From Protopterus annectens (Eukaryota > Chordata > Ceratodontiformes > Protopteridae), in NCBI RefSeq assembly GCF_019279795.1, contig NC_056743.1, positions 869,580,364 through 869,644,363 on the forward strand: a DNA stretch of 64,000 nucleotides, read 5' to 3'. Within the stretch, counting starts at the first letter, position 1. Each line of letters starts with the position of its first letter. Below the pieces are notes generated by a model that searched no databases, was not told where the DNA came from, and saw nothing but the letters and a program-made list of their open reading frames with translations. Below are positions 31,401 to 43,591 of this stretch, in pieces. Position numbers and translations under genes: made by a program.

Positions 31401-34344
31401 TGTGTGGTTTGGAAGAACAACTGCAGCAGGGCTAGCCACCTGGCAGTGTCAACATTGGTTCTAGATGATAGTGATTGCTGATGTGAAACCCCTGATCCCA
31501 TTAATGTACTGTATATTTCTTCTTGTTTTGCAGATTGATAATGAAAAGCTCCAGTAGGATCAGTCCGCTTTTACAGTTAGTGAGTGAATGATTAAAGAGA
31601 AGTGGGAATACTGCAGTCATGCTTTGCTGCTTGCATCAGTTGCAAATGAAGTTTTATTAGGTTGTTTATTACATTACTACATTACACAGCAGAGGCTAGG
31701 ATTCATAGGCAAGTGCTTTACAGGGGAGCAGTGCTATATTTCAAGGATCCCACAGCATGACATGGCGTTTAGCTGCTTAAATATTAATCAGGGCTTGCTT
31801 AACATTTGTAGTTGCCAAAACAGAGTGCTTAGGAATTTAGTGGAGCCTTGTTATGGGGACAAGTGATGTTGGGCAGGCCTATTTGAAAAGTTTTGCTATC
31901 CAAGTGTACGTGAGTGGTGTAGTTAGTATCACAGCAATGTGTGCTTAAATATGTAACAACAGTGTTCATTGCTGACACGTGCACATCGGCAGACAGACCG
32001 AGTAGGGCTAGCACAGTACAGTGGCGGACTAGTCTATCATTTAATTAAGGAAGAGGGAAAGTGGAAAGTAAGAAAAGGGAATGGAGAAAAAAGAGAGCAC
32101 TAGGAGAGTCGGAAAAGGGGTAATAGCACGTAGAGGAAAATTCACAAAGTAACCATAAGGAATAACTGTGGGGAGGCACATTTATTTTTTTATAGGAAGA
32201 TCTCCCATTTTTCATATAAGCGGCAGAGGAGGATAGCTATGAAAGGTGGTGAAAATTTGTTGTGGGAGGAACAGAGGAACATGGAGGGTTGAAAGTACTC
32301 ATTAACAAATAAAAAGAACTGATTTAGAGAGGGATGCTATTAACGCAAAAGACGTGACCATAGTGGCTGGACACATACCGACAGGAGGGGGTTACCTGGT
32401 AATTAGGAAGACTAGATGACAGGGTGTTGTGGGTTACACTCAAGGTGCTATAACACAGGGATGGTTGATAGGGCAGGGTACATGGCAAGTGCTATATTAT
32501 CTCAGAGGACAACCCACACAGGCATCATTCACTGTTGTGGCTGTCAACTGCAAGCCTTGCCTCTAGCAAGCCCAGTGGGCTGGACCTGCTGTTTAAGTGG
32601 CTCAGTCATCTATGCAGAAGTCACTCTATGGTCTTGAAACAGGCATCCAGCTACCAGTGTACATCAGACATCACTAGCCTATGCTGCTTACCCAGGTAAC
32701 CACAGAGGACTCCTCTGGGTTGTTACCAGAAGAGCCTCAATGGCCAAAGAGCCCATCTGTGAGCCCTCAAGGTCACCTTCAGTAGAGTGTCCTCTGTCCC
32801 ACTGCTGAGAGGCAGGCCTAGTTCTGACTGGCATCTCAGTACCAAAGGCATCCACTGGAAGATGCTGAGGGGGACTACCTCCACTCCTCTAATACCACCG
32901 CAGAGGTTCATTTTGCAAACCAAAGAAAAAAATGGACTCTGCAGAAGGAAGAGAAAACAAAAAGAGAATACACTAGTAGGTACTTGTTTTACATACTGTT
33001 AATGCTGTATGGTTCAGCACTGCATACAACATAAGCACACTGTCACTGGGAGAATTATTCTTTTCTTCTAAGGCACCCTTTCATGTTCTCCGTCCACTCC
33101 TAATCCACTGGAAGACAAAGTAGGGAGAATTTAGTACAGTGCTGGACTTGGAAATGTCAAGGGAAAAAAATTGCTTACAGTAAAACTCTAACTGGCTGGC
33201 TGTAACCTCTGCTTCCCACTGATTAAGCAGATCAGGGTGATACAACTGCAGGTCAGAGTAGCCAGTGTAGCTATGCCTGTACTTCTCACCAGAAAGATGA
33301 TACCCGTGGCATCACTCACTGTTCCGGCAAACTTGTCAGGCATCAACCTCGTACATAGGGCTGTCAAAGTGATCCAGCAGGCACTCCTGGAAGTCAATGT
33401 TGAAAATCTTTCTCTCATTCATTCATCAGGCAGGAACCCAGCTATTCTGAGCATCTGAAGCAACTGTAGTGATACTGGTCCACTGTAAGACCAGAGTGGT
33501 AGACCTTTGTGTATGGATGCTTGTTTGGATGTCACATGATGTTGATCATAAAGTAGCAACAAAGTGCTAGGAGATGGTTATGTAGTACAGAGTCATGACA
33601 CCACAAGCTTCAGGGATGCCATGCAGGAGTATATAGTGCATAATTTGTGAGGGGCTGGTTGAGCAGGATAATACAGCTTGTGCTTTAACTGCTGTGAATT
33701 ATGGTAGCATTTCAGAAATAGCTACAATAATGTTCTTCATTAACATAATTGTGGCACCTTGAGACCTGAATTAGTATGATAAAAAGGAGTGTCAAGTTTT
33801 TGATAGAGACCAAGTTAATACAAACGACTGTGGCATCAATACTTTACTGCATTAAGACACTGGATTTTGACACAGGACACCTGGAAATATAAACCAGTAC
33901 CCTACTACCCACCCATGGTGGATGATAGCAATAAGGACAAAGAGGAACACCTATGTGTGGGTGTGGGAACACAGTACAATATGCACTGATACTTTCAGGC
34001 CAGGCTGTGAGTCACAGGGCACACAATTGTCAATAAGCATAAAGCGCAGAACATGCTACACAGAACATAATGGCCCCTGTACACTGGAAGAAACATGGCA
34101 TTGTATTTGCTGGGGGGGGGGGGGTGAAGATGAGCAATGTATTTTGGGGATTCGTTATGCTGATGCAGGAAAGGGGCTTCATGGTAACAAGCCTGTAGCC
34201 ACAGTACATATAGGAAAGGGGGAAAGTGTCACAGGTCACATCACAACAGGAGACAAGTAAGTGGGCATCTTATGGGGCTGGGGAAGCATCATACAGTCGT
34301 ATAGGGTACTGCCTGTCAGCCATGTGCACTTGAGAATGCGTGCG

Positions 34345-34346
<2 letters not shown>

Positions 34347-34410
<64 letters not shown>

Positions 34411-34420
34411 TACACACTGA
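34347..34420. repeat. (CA)n microsatellite
   Basis: A nearly perfect CA tract of about 70 bp with GC-containing edges. Confidence 0.95.
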
Positions 34421-35270
34421 CCAACATGTTTAACCTACAGGTGTGTGTGACGTGATATGGGCCCATGAGAGAGGTAGTACTGGAAAAGTTCCCCATCTAG
34501 GAGACTGTTGAGTTACCACATGCCCTTCACACACATGACAACACACATTAAGGCCAGAAGTAATTCACACAAGCCATCTTAGGAGCATTTGTGACAGGGA
34601 GTAATACAGGACCTCAGTGCTGTGGGTGGCCTTAATAGGAGCTCACACCAGGTTCAACAAAGGCTAACAAATATGGTATTCTATGCCGAGAACAAGGCAG
34701 AAGATGTTGCCAGTAATAGTCCACTACAGGAGGTGGCTTACCAGCATAGAGAAAGCTCACAGAGGTGGGGTAGATCCTGGTGTCCCTGTGTGTAGAATTG
34801 GAGTAGATCCTCCTATACAGTGTAGGCTTGGATGTGGGAGCTGGGCTGTTGATGACTGTATAAGTGTGGGAAGAGATCATGCCAGGTTAGTACTGGCTAT
34901 TATAGCGCCATATAGTACAGTGAGTACATGTGAGGCAAGTTGTTTTCAGCAAGTGCTTCTGCATATTGTTTTTCAGGTATCTCCATTCTGCAACTGCAGA
35001 GCCCAGCACAACAAGATGTGTAAATATCTATGTGGCATTCACTGATTGTTATATAATGCTACATGTGCTGGGAAGGGCCATTTAGTGTAGTGCTTTCCCA
35101 GGTATTACTATGTTTCCACAGATTCTGCTGGTAAAGAACCCAACATCAGTGGACACCAACCCATGCCTGATATCAGTAGGTTAAATGTGGCTGACAGTGA
35201 TGGCAACATGCACACATGGCTGAGTCTGACGGCATAGTTGTACTTACTATAACAACACTACCATTGGAGG

Positions 35271-35277
<7 letters not shown>

Positions 35278-35310
<33 letters not shown>
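35278..35310. repeat. (CA)n microsatellite
   Basis: A perfect CA tract of about 33 bp preceded by CTCTCTC. Confidence 0.95.
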
Positions 35311-35312
<2 letters not shown>

Positions 35313-36539
35313 CCCCTGCATACAAGCAGGATGAGCAGTAAAAGGCCAAAATCCCAGTCTTGCCAGTGTTTGGTAGATGTCCTACAACGGAGAACCCCAC
35401 CCAAACTACACAGGAGTTCCCAGCCCAGCTAGTAGCTATGAGCTCCAGTTTCTCTGACATATCTACATAATGACATGCAAGACCTGCTTCGCTTGTGAGA
35501 TGGCACCCAGTGTCCTACTGAGTACAAGGACAGAGAGGAGACAATGTTGATGCTGTCCCCGGTGGCTACTGTGACATCCATTTGTGTGTCCATGTGGCAG
35601 ATGATAACCATTCTCTGGTCTGCCTCTACAGGTACTGCTCTTTGTGGAAGGGTCCAGTTGCCAGTTGACAGTTCACAAACTGGGCATATCTACATGAGAA
35701 GACCATTTCTGAGACAGCATCACTATCAGCACTGACCACCCAGACAAGTACACAGTGCTAATTATGCTCCTGTGAATGTAAGCCTTGGACACTTCAGTAG
35801 GCTGCACACACTCACTTTCATAGCTCTACACCATCACTATCCTTTTTAGGCAGACAGCACCATGCCTACATGTGGCCGTCATCATGACAGTGATTGCCAT
35901 CCATCTGATGACTTCTGACATGCAACATGCCATCAAGGTGCACTTTTGTGTGCCCATAATTCTACCCCATCCATGCTATTGAAAGCATCAAGCCCCTAGA
36001 CTACAGGCTACTGCAGTACATATAGCCTGTATTTCTGTAAAGTCTTATGGACAGCTTGCGAGTCCGTGCGCTGTATTGCATGACTTGCATTTGATAATGC
36101 ATGAACCATTTTATTCTGTTTTGTTTGTGTCATGGCATATGGTCGAGGAATAGATGTCACCTCTTTCCAAGTGCTGCAGTATATTGAGCACCTCTCTGCC
36201 TCATATTGGGGGGGGGGTCCTGCCTGTTCCTCTTCTGACTGGCTGCCCATATTCCTCATCTGCCACTTCACTGGTGTAGTCATTCCTTTTGGGATGATTT
36301 ACTGCTGCTAAAGTTGTTTCTGTATAATGAAGTCCACAAACTGCTGTTTTAAAATTCACCACAAATACCCATTATGGCACCAGTATGAAACGCTTAAGGT
36401 TTTCCACACATTTCATTGACTGTTTTGGACTTGGATTTAGTTTTTTTCTCTCTGCCTAAGTCGCTTTTATTGTTTCTGTTTCTGTTTATTCATGTTATCT
36501 GCCATGGTGCATACTTGTATTTACCTAGTTGCATGTCTC

Positions 36540-37075
36540 TGATAAACAATGCAGTGCCACATAGGTATGTCTAGGCAATGCAAGTGCCTCTAAGTTAACC
36601 AAACACGTATTCTACAATGTTCCATATCTCTGCTTGCACAGTATGCATACCATCTCTGTTGTGGTCTGGAGGTTGCAGATCTATCGTTTCAACGCTTTAT
36701 ACAGTGACACTTTATATGTGGCCTGATGCCAGATTGTATGGTTGCTGTTTCTGCCTACATGTTCGCATAATAAGTTGATGACCCTTTGGAAAGTCACCGT
36801 ACATGGAATGTTGGCACAGGACAGATGTCTGGCAGGAATGAGAATCATGGAAAATGTTAAGGTGATACATGGGGACATTACAGATGATACCATGCACATT
36901 GCAAATTACCAGGCAGTTGGCATGAAAATGCTTCCTACTGATGTATCTGACTCCTTGTGCACCAGGTAGAGCCTTGTATACAGTCAGTAACTACCAGGAC
37001 CTCAGAGAAATGGGCAGTTTTGGTGAACACCAGCTTAGTAGTGTTTTTCTTCTGTACAGTTATTGGAACCATATG
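36540..37075 (-). pseudogene. PIF/Harbinger transposase, C-terminal part (left of DIRS-D)
   Basis: Reading leftwards from 37075 in shifting frames: TKLVFTKTAHFSEVL, VTDCIQ (in place of the first catalytic Asp region DCTH), ISRKHFHANCLVICNVHG, then MYHLNIFHDSHSC (PGSxHDS-type block) and SMYGDF, then IWNIVEYVFG and LRG (the EraFG-like box with catalytic Glu position). These are the ordered signatures of HARBI1-type DDE transposases. Several stops and shifts; certainly dead. The protein continues on the far side of DIRS-D at 42228. Confidence 0.68.
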
Positions 37076-37250
37076 ATATTCTTTGTGTTTCAATTCTACA
37101 GTCCTGATTTGTGGGATTTCCCGCCGTGGAATCTCTTGGCCAGCCCAACTAGTTGAGAATATTTTCCCCTCCTACAGAAGCAGATGGATGCCACCATCCT
37201 TGGGTATAAAGAGAGTTGGCCGGCGCCATGACCTCAGCTCTTTCTTGCAG
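37076..37250 (+). repeat. DIRS-D left inverted terminal repeat
   Basis: Begins ATATTCTTTGTGTTTC (ATGTTC-type end) and continues to CTCTTTCTTGCAG. TATAAAG at 37205-37211 is the TATA candidate. The CRE-like octamer seen in A, E and G is not recognisable. Confidence 0.75.
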
Positions 37251-37363
37251 TCAGAGCCCGAAGCAGAGTGCTAGTCATTGCATTGGTCAGTCTGCACCAG
37301 AGAAAGAAGACATCTAAAGCTAAGTACCCCATTTGGGAACTTTTTCATGTGCTTTTTGATTAA

Positions 37364-38835
37364 TGTCAGAGAAAGTTAATAATGCTCTCCGCTATGGCAA
37401 ACAGATACCACACTGGGACTTTCATTCCTTTTGTGTGACTTGTTTGGGGCCTGAATACAAAGTTTAACTGTCAGTTTTGCTGGTTTTAATAGCAGAATTA
37501 TCAAGCGTAGGGCTGAGATTCTAGCTAAACATTTCAGTGAGTCATCAGGGCATTTGCATACCATGCCATCCACCAGTCAAGCTGAAGTAGATCTCCCTAG
37601 GCAGAAAAAGGAAAAGCACTTCAAATACAGGACCTCAGATGAATCTCGTTTGATGTTGACCAGTCCTTCTAAGCTTGTGATTGCCAAAGAAGGTGAGGCA
37701 CCTTCACAGACCCCTCAACGACTAAGATGGTAGCACAGGCCCCTATCGAGAACCGTTTGGAGCCCCAGTATGCCTCTGGGTCCCTCTACTTCCTTATAAG
37801 CCAAAGGACTTGGCTCATTGTTTGGGTCCAGGGCTGCTTCGCAGGCTCCTGCTTCCGACGATTGCTCTACGACTGATGGATGTGCTTCCCATTTGTCAGT
37901 ACTTCATCTTGGCCTGCCACTTGCAGGCGTTAGTTGGTTGTCCAGGCAATAGTGTGGAGGACAACCTTAGGCCAAAACCTAAAGCTGCTCACAAAAAACT
38001 ACATCCACCTTACCTCACCCTAGGCCTACTGGCTCCCACTCGCAGGCCTACCAGCAAGACCTAGTGAGGTTGGCTAAGGATTTGATTTCTTTGGTTAGAT
38101 TCAGATACCTCCCTCCCCTGAAACATCCCCTGGTAAAAGAGGGATACCTCACCACTGTTTTGATTCATCAGATGATTTTGATAATGTTAAATCCAGTCTT
38201 GAGGAGAATGCTTGTATTGCTTCTTATGGTGAAACACCAGGAAACTGTTCTTGACCAGATGAAACAAAAACTGCTGGGGGCTGAAAATAAGTCCGTCTCA
38301 AAGGAATTAATGGATCTATGCAACTCCTGCTGTCAGGTGGCTAAACACTCTGCACTGTGGCTGTGATGCCTTGGAAGCCTCCAGGCAGGGCAGCAGCCAC
38401 AGGATCCATCATTAGAAGACACGCCTGGTTGAAGGAGCTGTCCCTTCCTGAACATGTAAAATCCAGTCTCCTTGATGTTTCCTTAGTCAATGATTTTCTT
38501 TTTGGTCCTAAGGCTGAAGGTATCATTAAGGAAAATGGAGGATAAAGCCAAGTCCATGCAAACTGTTAAGGACTTCCTTCAGGTCCAACCCCTGTACTCA
38601 GCCAGAATTACCGTACCTATTGTTGGTTCTAAGGACTTCCTTCAGGTCCAACCCCTCTATTCAGCCAGAATTACCCTACCTATCGTTGGTTCTTTCCAGC
38701 CCCCCAGTATAAGTCTAGGCAAAGGAAACTTTGTAGGGGAAAGGAGCCAAAGGCAGCACCAGTTGCTCAGACAGTGGGAAGCAGATCCCAAAAGGCCTGC
38801 AGGATCACTTCCCCAGGTCCCTATCAGGGAGCAGT
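37364..38835 (+). pseudogene. DIRS-D Gag-like protein, heavily degraded
   Basis: The start MSEKVNNALRYGKQIPHWDF has lost the first two Cys (SCG to RYG). The second Cys pair (CVTCLGPEYK) and a GFNSRIIKR-type stretch follow after shifts. The C-terminal part is seen in 38240-38560 (LMDLCNSCCQVAKH, ASRQGSSHRIHH-type shifted, RRHAWLKELSLPEHVKSSLL, EDKAKSMQTVKDFLQVQP). A 63-bp tandem duplication (38568-38630 and 38631-38693) repeats the KDFLQVQP segment in frame. Confidence 0.7.
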
Positions 38836-38869
38836 GATGACTTTTGCATGGTGCCCCCACTTTCCCCAT

Positions 38870-40690
38870 TCCCCTCCCCTCTTCTCCACCCTCCCCCAGG
38901 ATGTGGGGGAGACTGCCACTATTGTACAAGAACTGGACTGCCATTACCAGGGATCTATGGGTGCTAAACATCATTCAAAGAGGCTATAAGCTCAAGTTCA
39001 AACAACCCTTGATTTACTCAGGCTTCCCAGATATTCCTCCAAACCAAAAGATAGAGGCCTTAACCCAAATAGAGCTTCAGTGGGCTAAAGGCTGTATTTA
39101 ACCTGTACGAAAATCCTTATAAGAAAAGGCTTTTACTCCAGACATTTCTTAGTTCCCAGAAAAGAAGGTACCTGGAAGCAATTATAGACCTGTCAAGGCT
39201 CAACTGATTTTTACATGTCCCAGAATTCAAAATGCTAACTCCACAAAAACTACTGCCTGTGATATCCCCAACTTCTTCATGGTAACTTTAGATCTAAAAG
39301 ATGCTTACTTCCATATCCCCAAGGAATCACACAGAAGCTTCTTACGTTTCAGAGCATATCTGAGGCACTTTCAGTTCTGTGCTCTGCCCTTTGGCTTGTC
39401 TACTGCATCTAGGGTCTTCACAAAATGCCTAGCCTCAGTGATGGTCTTCTTTGGGACAAAGAGAATTCATATTTACCCTTCCTTAGACAATTGCCTTATT
39501 CAGGCAGCAAGCCTAGAAAAACTCAACAGACCTGCTTTATATTCAAAACTGACTAACCTCAGTGGGGTTCACCATCAATACACAAAGAATTCAAGCAAAT
39601 CTCACAAAGAGGATTGTGTTTGTGGGAGCCTTGCTGGACTCAGCTCTTCAGAAGGCTTTCCTCCCTCTGGACAAGGCTACCTTCCTAACCCTGTACTTCA
39701 AAATGTTCCTGATCAGGAAATAATTTCACAGCCAAAGTGTGTCTCAGAACCCTGTTGCATTCTCATAATACCCTTGGCCAGCCTACATATGAGAAAACTG
39801 CAGCAGTATCTCAAAAATGTGTGGTGACAGCATTCACAGTATCTTACCTTCAGAACAAAATTGCTTCCTTGCCTCAGTAAAGAGTTTGCCTGGTGAGTCC
39901 AAGCATGCTCCCACAGTCCAGGCCTTCCCTTCAGATTCATCCATCAGGAACAAACTCTTGACAACAGGTGTGTCAGAGGTAGCCTGGGAAGCCCACTTCA
40001 TTAACTTCCAGACTCAAGGCAGATGGGACATCAAGTTCATAAAGAAAACACCAACCTAAACGAACTAGTGGCAGTTCAAAAGGCCTGATTGCCTTCCAGA
40101 AGAAATGGAAACCCAGAGTGCTACTGGTGGACAGACAATACCACAGTTTTATGGTACATAAACAAGTGGGGGGGCACTCATACCCCCTTTGCCACCTAGC
40201 TATGGACCTGTGCAAACTTCCTAAGGCTGCATCTCTTGTCACAGTCCCTGCCGGGAGAGACCAGTCACCTACCAGATTGTCTCAGCAGGAGCCTGTCAGA
40301 CTCTCACAAGTGGCAACTGCATCAAGAAGTATTTCTCAACATAGCTGAAAAATGGGGTGTGCCACAGATAGACCCCTTTGCCACCAATGAAAGTGCTCAC
40401 TTGAAAGTTTTGCTCCAGGAGCACAATTAAGTCAGCCTGGAAGTCAGAAACGTTTTCCTTTCCTTGGACAGGTCTGTTACTCTATGCCTTCCCTCCCATT
40501 ACCACTGCTACCCTGAGTATTGCTGAAAATAAGGGACAAGGGTAATTCTTATAGCTCAGATTGGCTGAGACAGCACTGATACCCTCTGTTACTCAGTCTA
40601 ATCAGCAGGGAACCATGGCAGCTACCCAGGACCTGCTAAAGCAGAACAGGGGCACAGTGATGCATTCCAACCTGCACACACTCAAACTGA
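38870..40690 (+). pseudogene. DIRS-D reverse transcriptase / RNase H / MT-like polyprotein, degraded
   Basis: Pieces in order: NWTAITRDLWVLNIIQRGYK (about 38930), FPDIPPNQKIEA, MVTLDLKDAYFHIPKE (39279), CALPFGLSTASRVFTK, PSLDNCLIQ where YLDDC has become SLDNC, ILIIPLASLHMRKLQQYLKN, RNase H remnants (NTTVLWYINK-like at 40130-40190), SQSLPGETSHLPDCLSRSL, and the end of the MT-like block (IAQIG*DSTDTL). Asp to Asn in the catalytic pair alone would kill the polymerase. Confidence 0.78.
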
Positions 40691-40721
40691 CAGCTTAAAT
40701 GATACCTTGATCCCATGAAAG

Positions 40722-41715
40722 GGGATGCTGAATGACAAGCACATCCTGGACATTCTAAAAGAGGCCAGGAGACCTAGCACTAGGAAGTCTTACTCTGCCA
40801 AATGGAAAAGATTCATTCTTTGGTGCAAACAAAAGAGAAAAACTCTTATCAAGCTCAGAGCCATTGCATCCTGTCATACTTATCCAGCCTTTTTGAAAAA
40901 GGTCTCTCCTTTGCCTTTATAAAAATCCACACTTCAACTATTTCTGCCTGTCTGCCTTCTCATCTTTCTGTATTTTCACATCCCCTTATGAAACAGTTTC
41001 TGAGACGATGTCTACGTTAGGCCTCCCAGGAAACCTCTTGTTCCTCCTTGGGACCTCAGTTTCATTCTGGAGAAGCTCACCCTTCCACCTTTGAACCAGC
41101 GGCTTCCGCTGATATAAAATTCCAAACCTGGAAGACAGCCTTCCTACTAGCTACTACCACAACCAGAAGGGTGTCAGAGCTTCAGGCTCTTGTGTGTGGA
41201 ACGTTTCATCGTTTTCCACCCAGGCAATGTCTATCAGGATCAACCCTTCCTTTATGCCCAAGGTGGTGACAGAGACTTATTTAAACCAAACCATATACTT
41301 GCCTTTATTCTTTCCTAGCCCTCAAGACAAGGAAGTGAGGATCCTTCATTCTTTTGATGTGCAAATGCCACTGCATTACTACTTACACAGAACCAAGAAT
41401 GTCAGGAAATCAGATCGACTTTTTGTGACCTTTGCCAGAAAATGTGAGGGGACACCAGTTTCAAAACAAGCTATTCCCAAGTTGTTCTCCCACTGTGTCT
41501 CCTTTTGCTGCAGCCGTCATGGTAAAATGCCTTCTGATGCTGTGAGAACACATTCCACTAGGGTTACTGCTACCTTTATTGCTTTTCTTAAAGGTGTGGC
41601 CACCAAGGACATTTTGGAAGCAACTACTCGGTCCTCTGTGCATACCTTCCTACTTTTTCCAAGTCCAGAGCAGGATTTGCAACTTCCATTTTGCAGGGCA
41701 TCCTTGTCTCCTAAA
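40722..41715 (+). pseudogene. DIRS-D tyrosine recombinase, degraded
   Basis: LNDKHILDILKEARRPSTRKSYSAK, WKRFILW, GLSFAFIKIHTSTISA, PLMKQFLR, then after shifts FLLATTTTRRVSELQAL (first Arg), NPSFMPKVVTETYLNQ, LHYYLHRTKNVRKSDRLFVTF, VRTHSTRVTATFIAFLKGVA (HxxR) and VHTFLLFPSPEQD, where the catalytic Tyr region is lost by a frame change. At least four frames are needed. Confidence 0.78.
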
Positions 41716-41756
41716 TCTTTCCATCCACTGTCCTTTTCAGCTTTTGGAATCATCAC

Positions 41757-41850
41757 ACAAGTCAGGATTACAACAGTGAAACATGAACATAGTACGGTTT
41801 TGTACACTTACATTAGTGTAGATGTTCTTGTGTATTCACTGTTGCAGTAT
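41757..41850. repeat. DIRS-D internal complementary region
   Basis: CAACAGTGAAACATGAACAT joined to AGTACGGTTTTGTACACTTA matches the complements of the left and right outer ends, as in the other copies. Confidence 0.75.
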
Positions 41851-42007
41851 TCTTTCCCTCCCTCCTTCCCCTCTGGCTTATGAGATAGGCTAGGACATTC
41901 ACCATCTCAGTCAGGGCGGCCCCCTTCCTCCTTCACACTTATTCTGGAATACAGGGTTCTAGACCCCTGACCTCAAATACATACCTGGGGGGGCTCCTAC
42001 TCATTGC

Positions 42008-42227
42008 GGGCAGGAATGTACTGAAGTCATGGCACTGGCTGACTCCCTTTATACCCAAACATAGTGACATTGAATAGGGCATCCACCGGCTTCTGGAGGA
42101 GGAGAAAATATTATTTGGTAGTTGGGCTAGCCAAGGGCTTCCACAGCAGGAAATCCCACAAGTCAGGACTACAACAGTGTATACACTCAAAACATCTACA
42201 TTTATGGTAAGTGTACACAACTGTACT
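42008..42227 (-). repeat. DIRS-D right inverted terminal repeat
   Basis: Inverted partner of 37076-37250, ending with CATCTACATTTATGGTAAGT and ACAACTGTAC. Confidence 0.78.
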
Positions 42228-42616
42228 TTATTCTTCATGTTTTGCAGCATATTGTTAAAGGGCTGGTGTAGGATATGAGAGACTGATGCTTGCAAAATTT
42301 CTAATGTGTCTATTGTAGGCCACTGAAACATCCATATAGCTAGGATGGTTAAATCTACACATACCTTGGGATGGCCAACACATCCATTTCCTTAATTCTG
42401 TATTTGAGCAACAACAATTTTAGAGGCCCTTATATAGTGCCTGTATTCAACAAGAAGAGTTCCAGCTCCTGTTTTGTATACCTGTCCGAAGAGTTCCACA
42501 GTCCACTGGTCAGTCAAATAATGCCATATTAGGTGTTGACAATACCATCTGCGTTGGCACAAAGGGCCATGGCAAAACATTTCAAAGGCACTGGCTCTGA
42601 GATTAGCCCCTAACAC
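42228..42616 (-). pseudogene. PIF/Harbinger transposase, N-terminal part (right of DIRS-D)
   Basis: Leftwards from 42616: ANLRASAFEMFCHG and RRWYCQHLIWHYLTDQW, then after a shift ILQASVSHILHQPFNNMLQN, which fits the helix-turn-helix segment (Q-x-S-V-S-x-I-x-x) that precedes the catalytic domain in Harbinger transposases. The sequence up to the DIRS-D border (NMKNK) reads directly into the part left of DIRS-D (HMVPIT, the usual YIxFP position). Confidence 0.6.
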
Positions 42617-43278
42617 ATGTTACTTCTGCTGTTGTTGCTACTGCATACATTATGGCATTCTGTGTATAGGCAGTTCCTGAAATTCAGAACATGTGTTGCC
42701 ATGGTACAGTGCTTCTGCTTTATATGTTTTTGAATCACTATGCCATCCTTGATGACATTGTCTGCTTATTCAGTATTCCTCATTTGCATCTGGAACCGTA
42801 TTTCCATATCATTATGCAATCATTTGATACCTTGCATAACACTGCTTTTCATCTAATGTTGCCATGCTACTTTGGTCCCTGAACTGCCTCTTCCCTTCAC
42901 ATTCCTGTTTTTCATGATATTTTGTGCAGTGTAGTGTGTTGTAAATGTCAGCCATAGTCTTAGATGTGGAAAATCCCTATGATACAAAATCTGGAATTGG
43001 CCAACATATTGTGCATCAGTTACAAGGTTGTACTGTGAAAATGCTTATACTGTGGTGGCCGTGTTCCATATAAAGCTTCACATCCTCTCGTTTGCTTTAG
43101 TACATTTTTTTTTTTGCTTTTTTGCCATCTCATGTGTTACCTTTGCATTTTAACCCAAAACAAACATCAGATCTGAATCAAATCTTCTTGTGTATTTGAA
43201 GAATAGAAATGCTAGTACTGTTTTGCAGAAAATAAGGACATATAGAGCATCCGTTGTATTAATAATAGTAATGTGCAT
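42617..43278. other. No recognisable gene; flank of DIRS-E
   Basis: About 660 bp without a convincing feature. It may hold the 5' end of the Harbinger element, but I see no terminal repeat. Confidence 0.45.
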
Positions 43279-43460
43279 ATGTTCTTCATGTTTCACAGTT
43301 GCAATCATATTTGGGCTATCCTGCCAGGGGTAGCCCTCAGTCGGCCCGAATACCAGAGGCTTAGTATTTCTATGTCGGTTGCTGTTGCTCCAGGACTGAC
43401 GTCAGGTCGTCAGTGGTATAAAAACAGGCAGCCGACGCCGTTACATCAGCCTTTCTTGCC
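43279..43460 (+). repeat. DIRS-E left inverted terminal repeat
   Basis: Begins ATGTTCTTCATGTTTC and ends at CAGCCTTTCTTGCC. Inverted partner of 48655-48871. Confidence 0.88.
43398..43424 (+). promoter_or_regulatory. Probable DIRS-E promoter: perfect CRE and TATA box
   Basis: TGACGTCA at 43398-43405 is the full palindromic cAMP-response element; TATAAAAA starts at 43417, 19 bp downstream (start to start). The right repeat contains the same pair in reverse orientation (TGACGTCA near 48676). The role is inferred. Confidence 0.6.
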
Positions 43461-43591
43461 GAAGAGCCCAAAGCAGAAGCAGTTGGCAGGAGTGCCGGTC
43501 AGCTGCTACCTGAGTTTTCATTTCCGAATTAAAGTTGAAGACTTCTAAAGCTAAATACCCCGTTGAGTATCCTTTTTTCTTGCTCTAACCG

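Larger units (their letters stand above)
31401..36539. other. Long stretch without recognisable genes
   Basis: About 5.1 kb with only short open frames and no protein motif I can name, apart from CA-repeat tracts. Parts near 33190-33460 and 36000-36290 have short open frames with mixed composition but no family signature. It could be host intron or very old transposon DNA. The Harbinger pseudogene that begins at 36540 may extend into the right part. Confidence 0.45.
37076..42227 (+). mobile_element. DIRS-D: full-length but old family I DIRS inside a Harbinger transposase
   Basis: Left repeat 37076-37250, gag, RT/RNase H, recombinase, ICR 41757-41850 and right repeat 42008-42227 are all recognisable, but every gene has many stops and indels. 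The flanking minus-strand Harbinger frame continues across the insertion without duplicated or lost bases beyond one or two ambiguous ones. It is the most decayed of the complete DIRS copies here. Confidence 0.9.

Noticed and set aside
31515..31575. TTCTTCTTGTTTTGCAG followed by a short open stretch, resembling a 3' splice site and last exon
   Set aside because: The open stretch is only a few codons in the likely frame, no donor or polyadenylation context supports it, and acceptor-like tracts are frequent by chance.
33188..36290. Short open frames that might be the Myb-like partner gene of the Harbinger element
   Set aside because: No Myb/SANT tryptophan pattern could be read; too weak to call.
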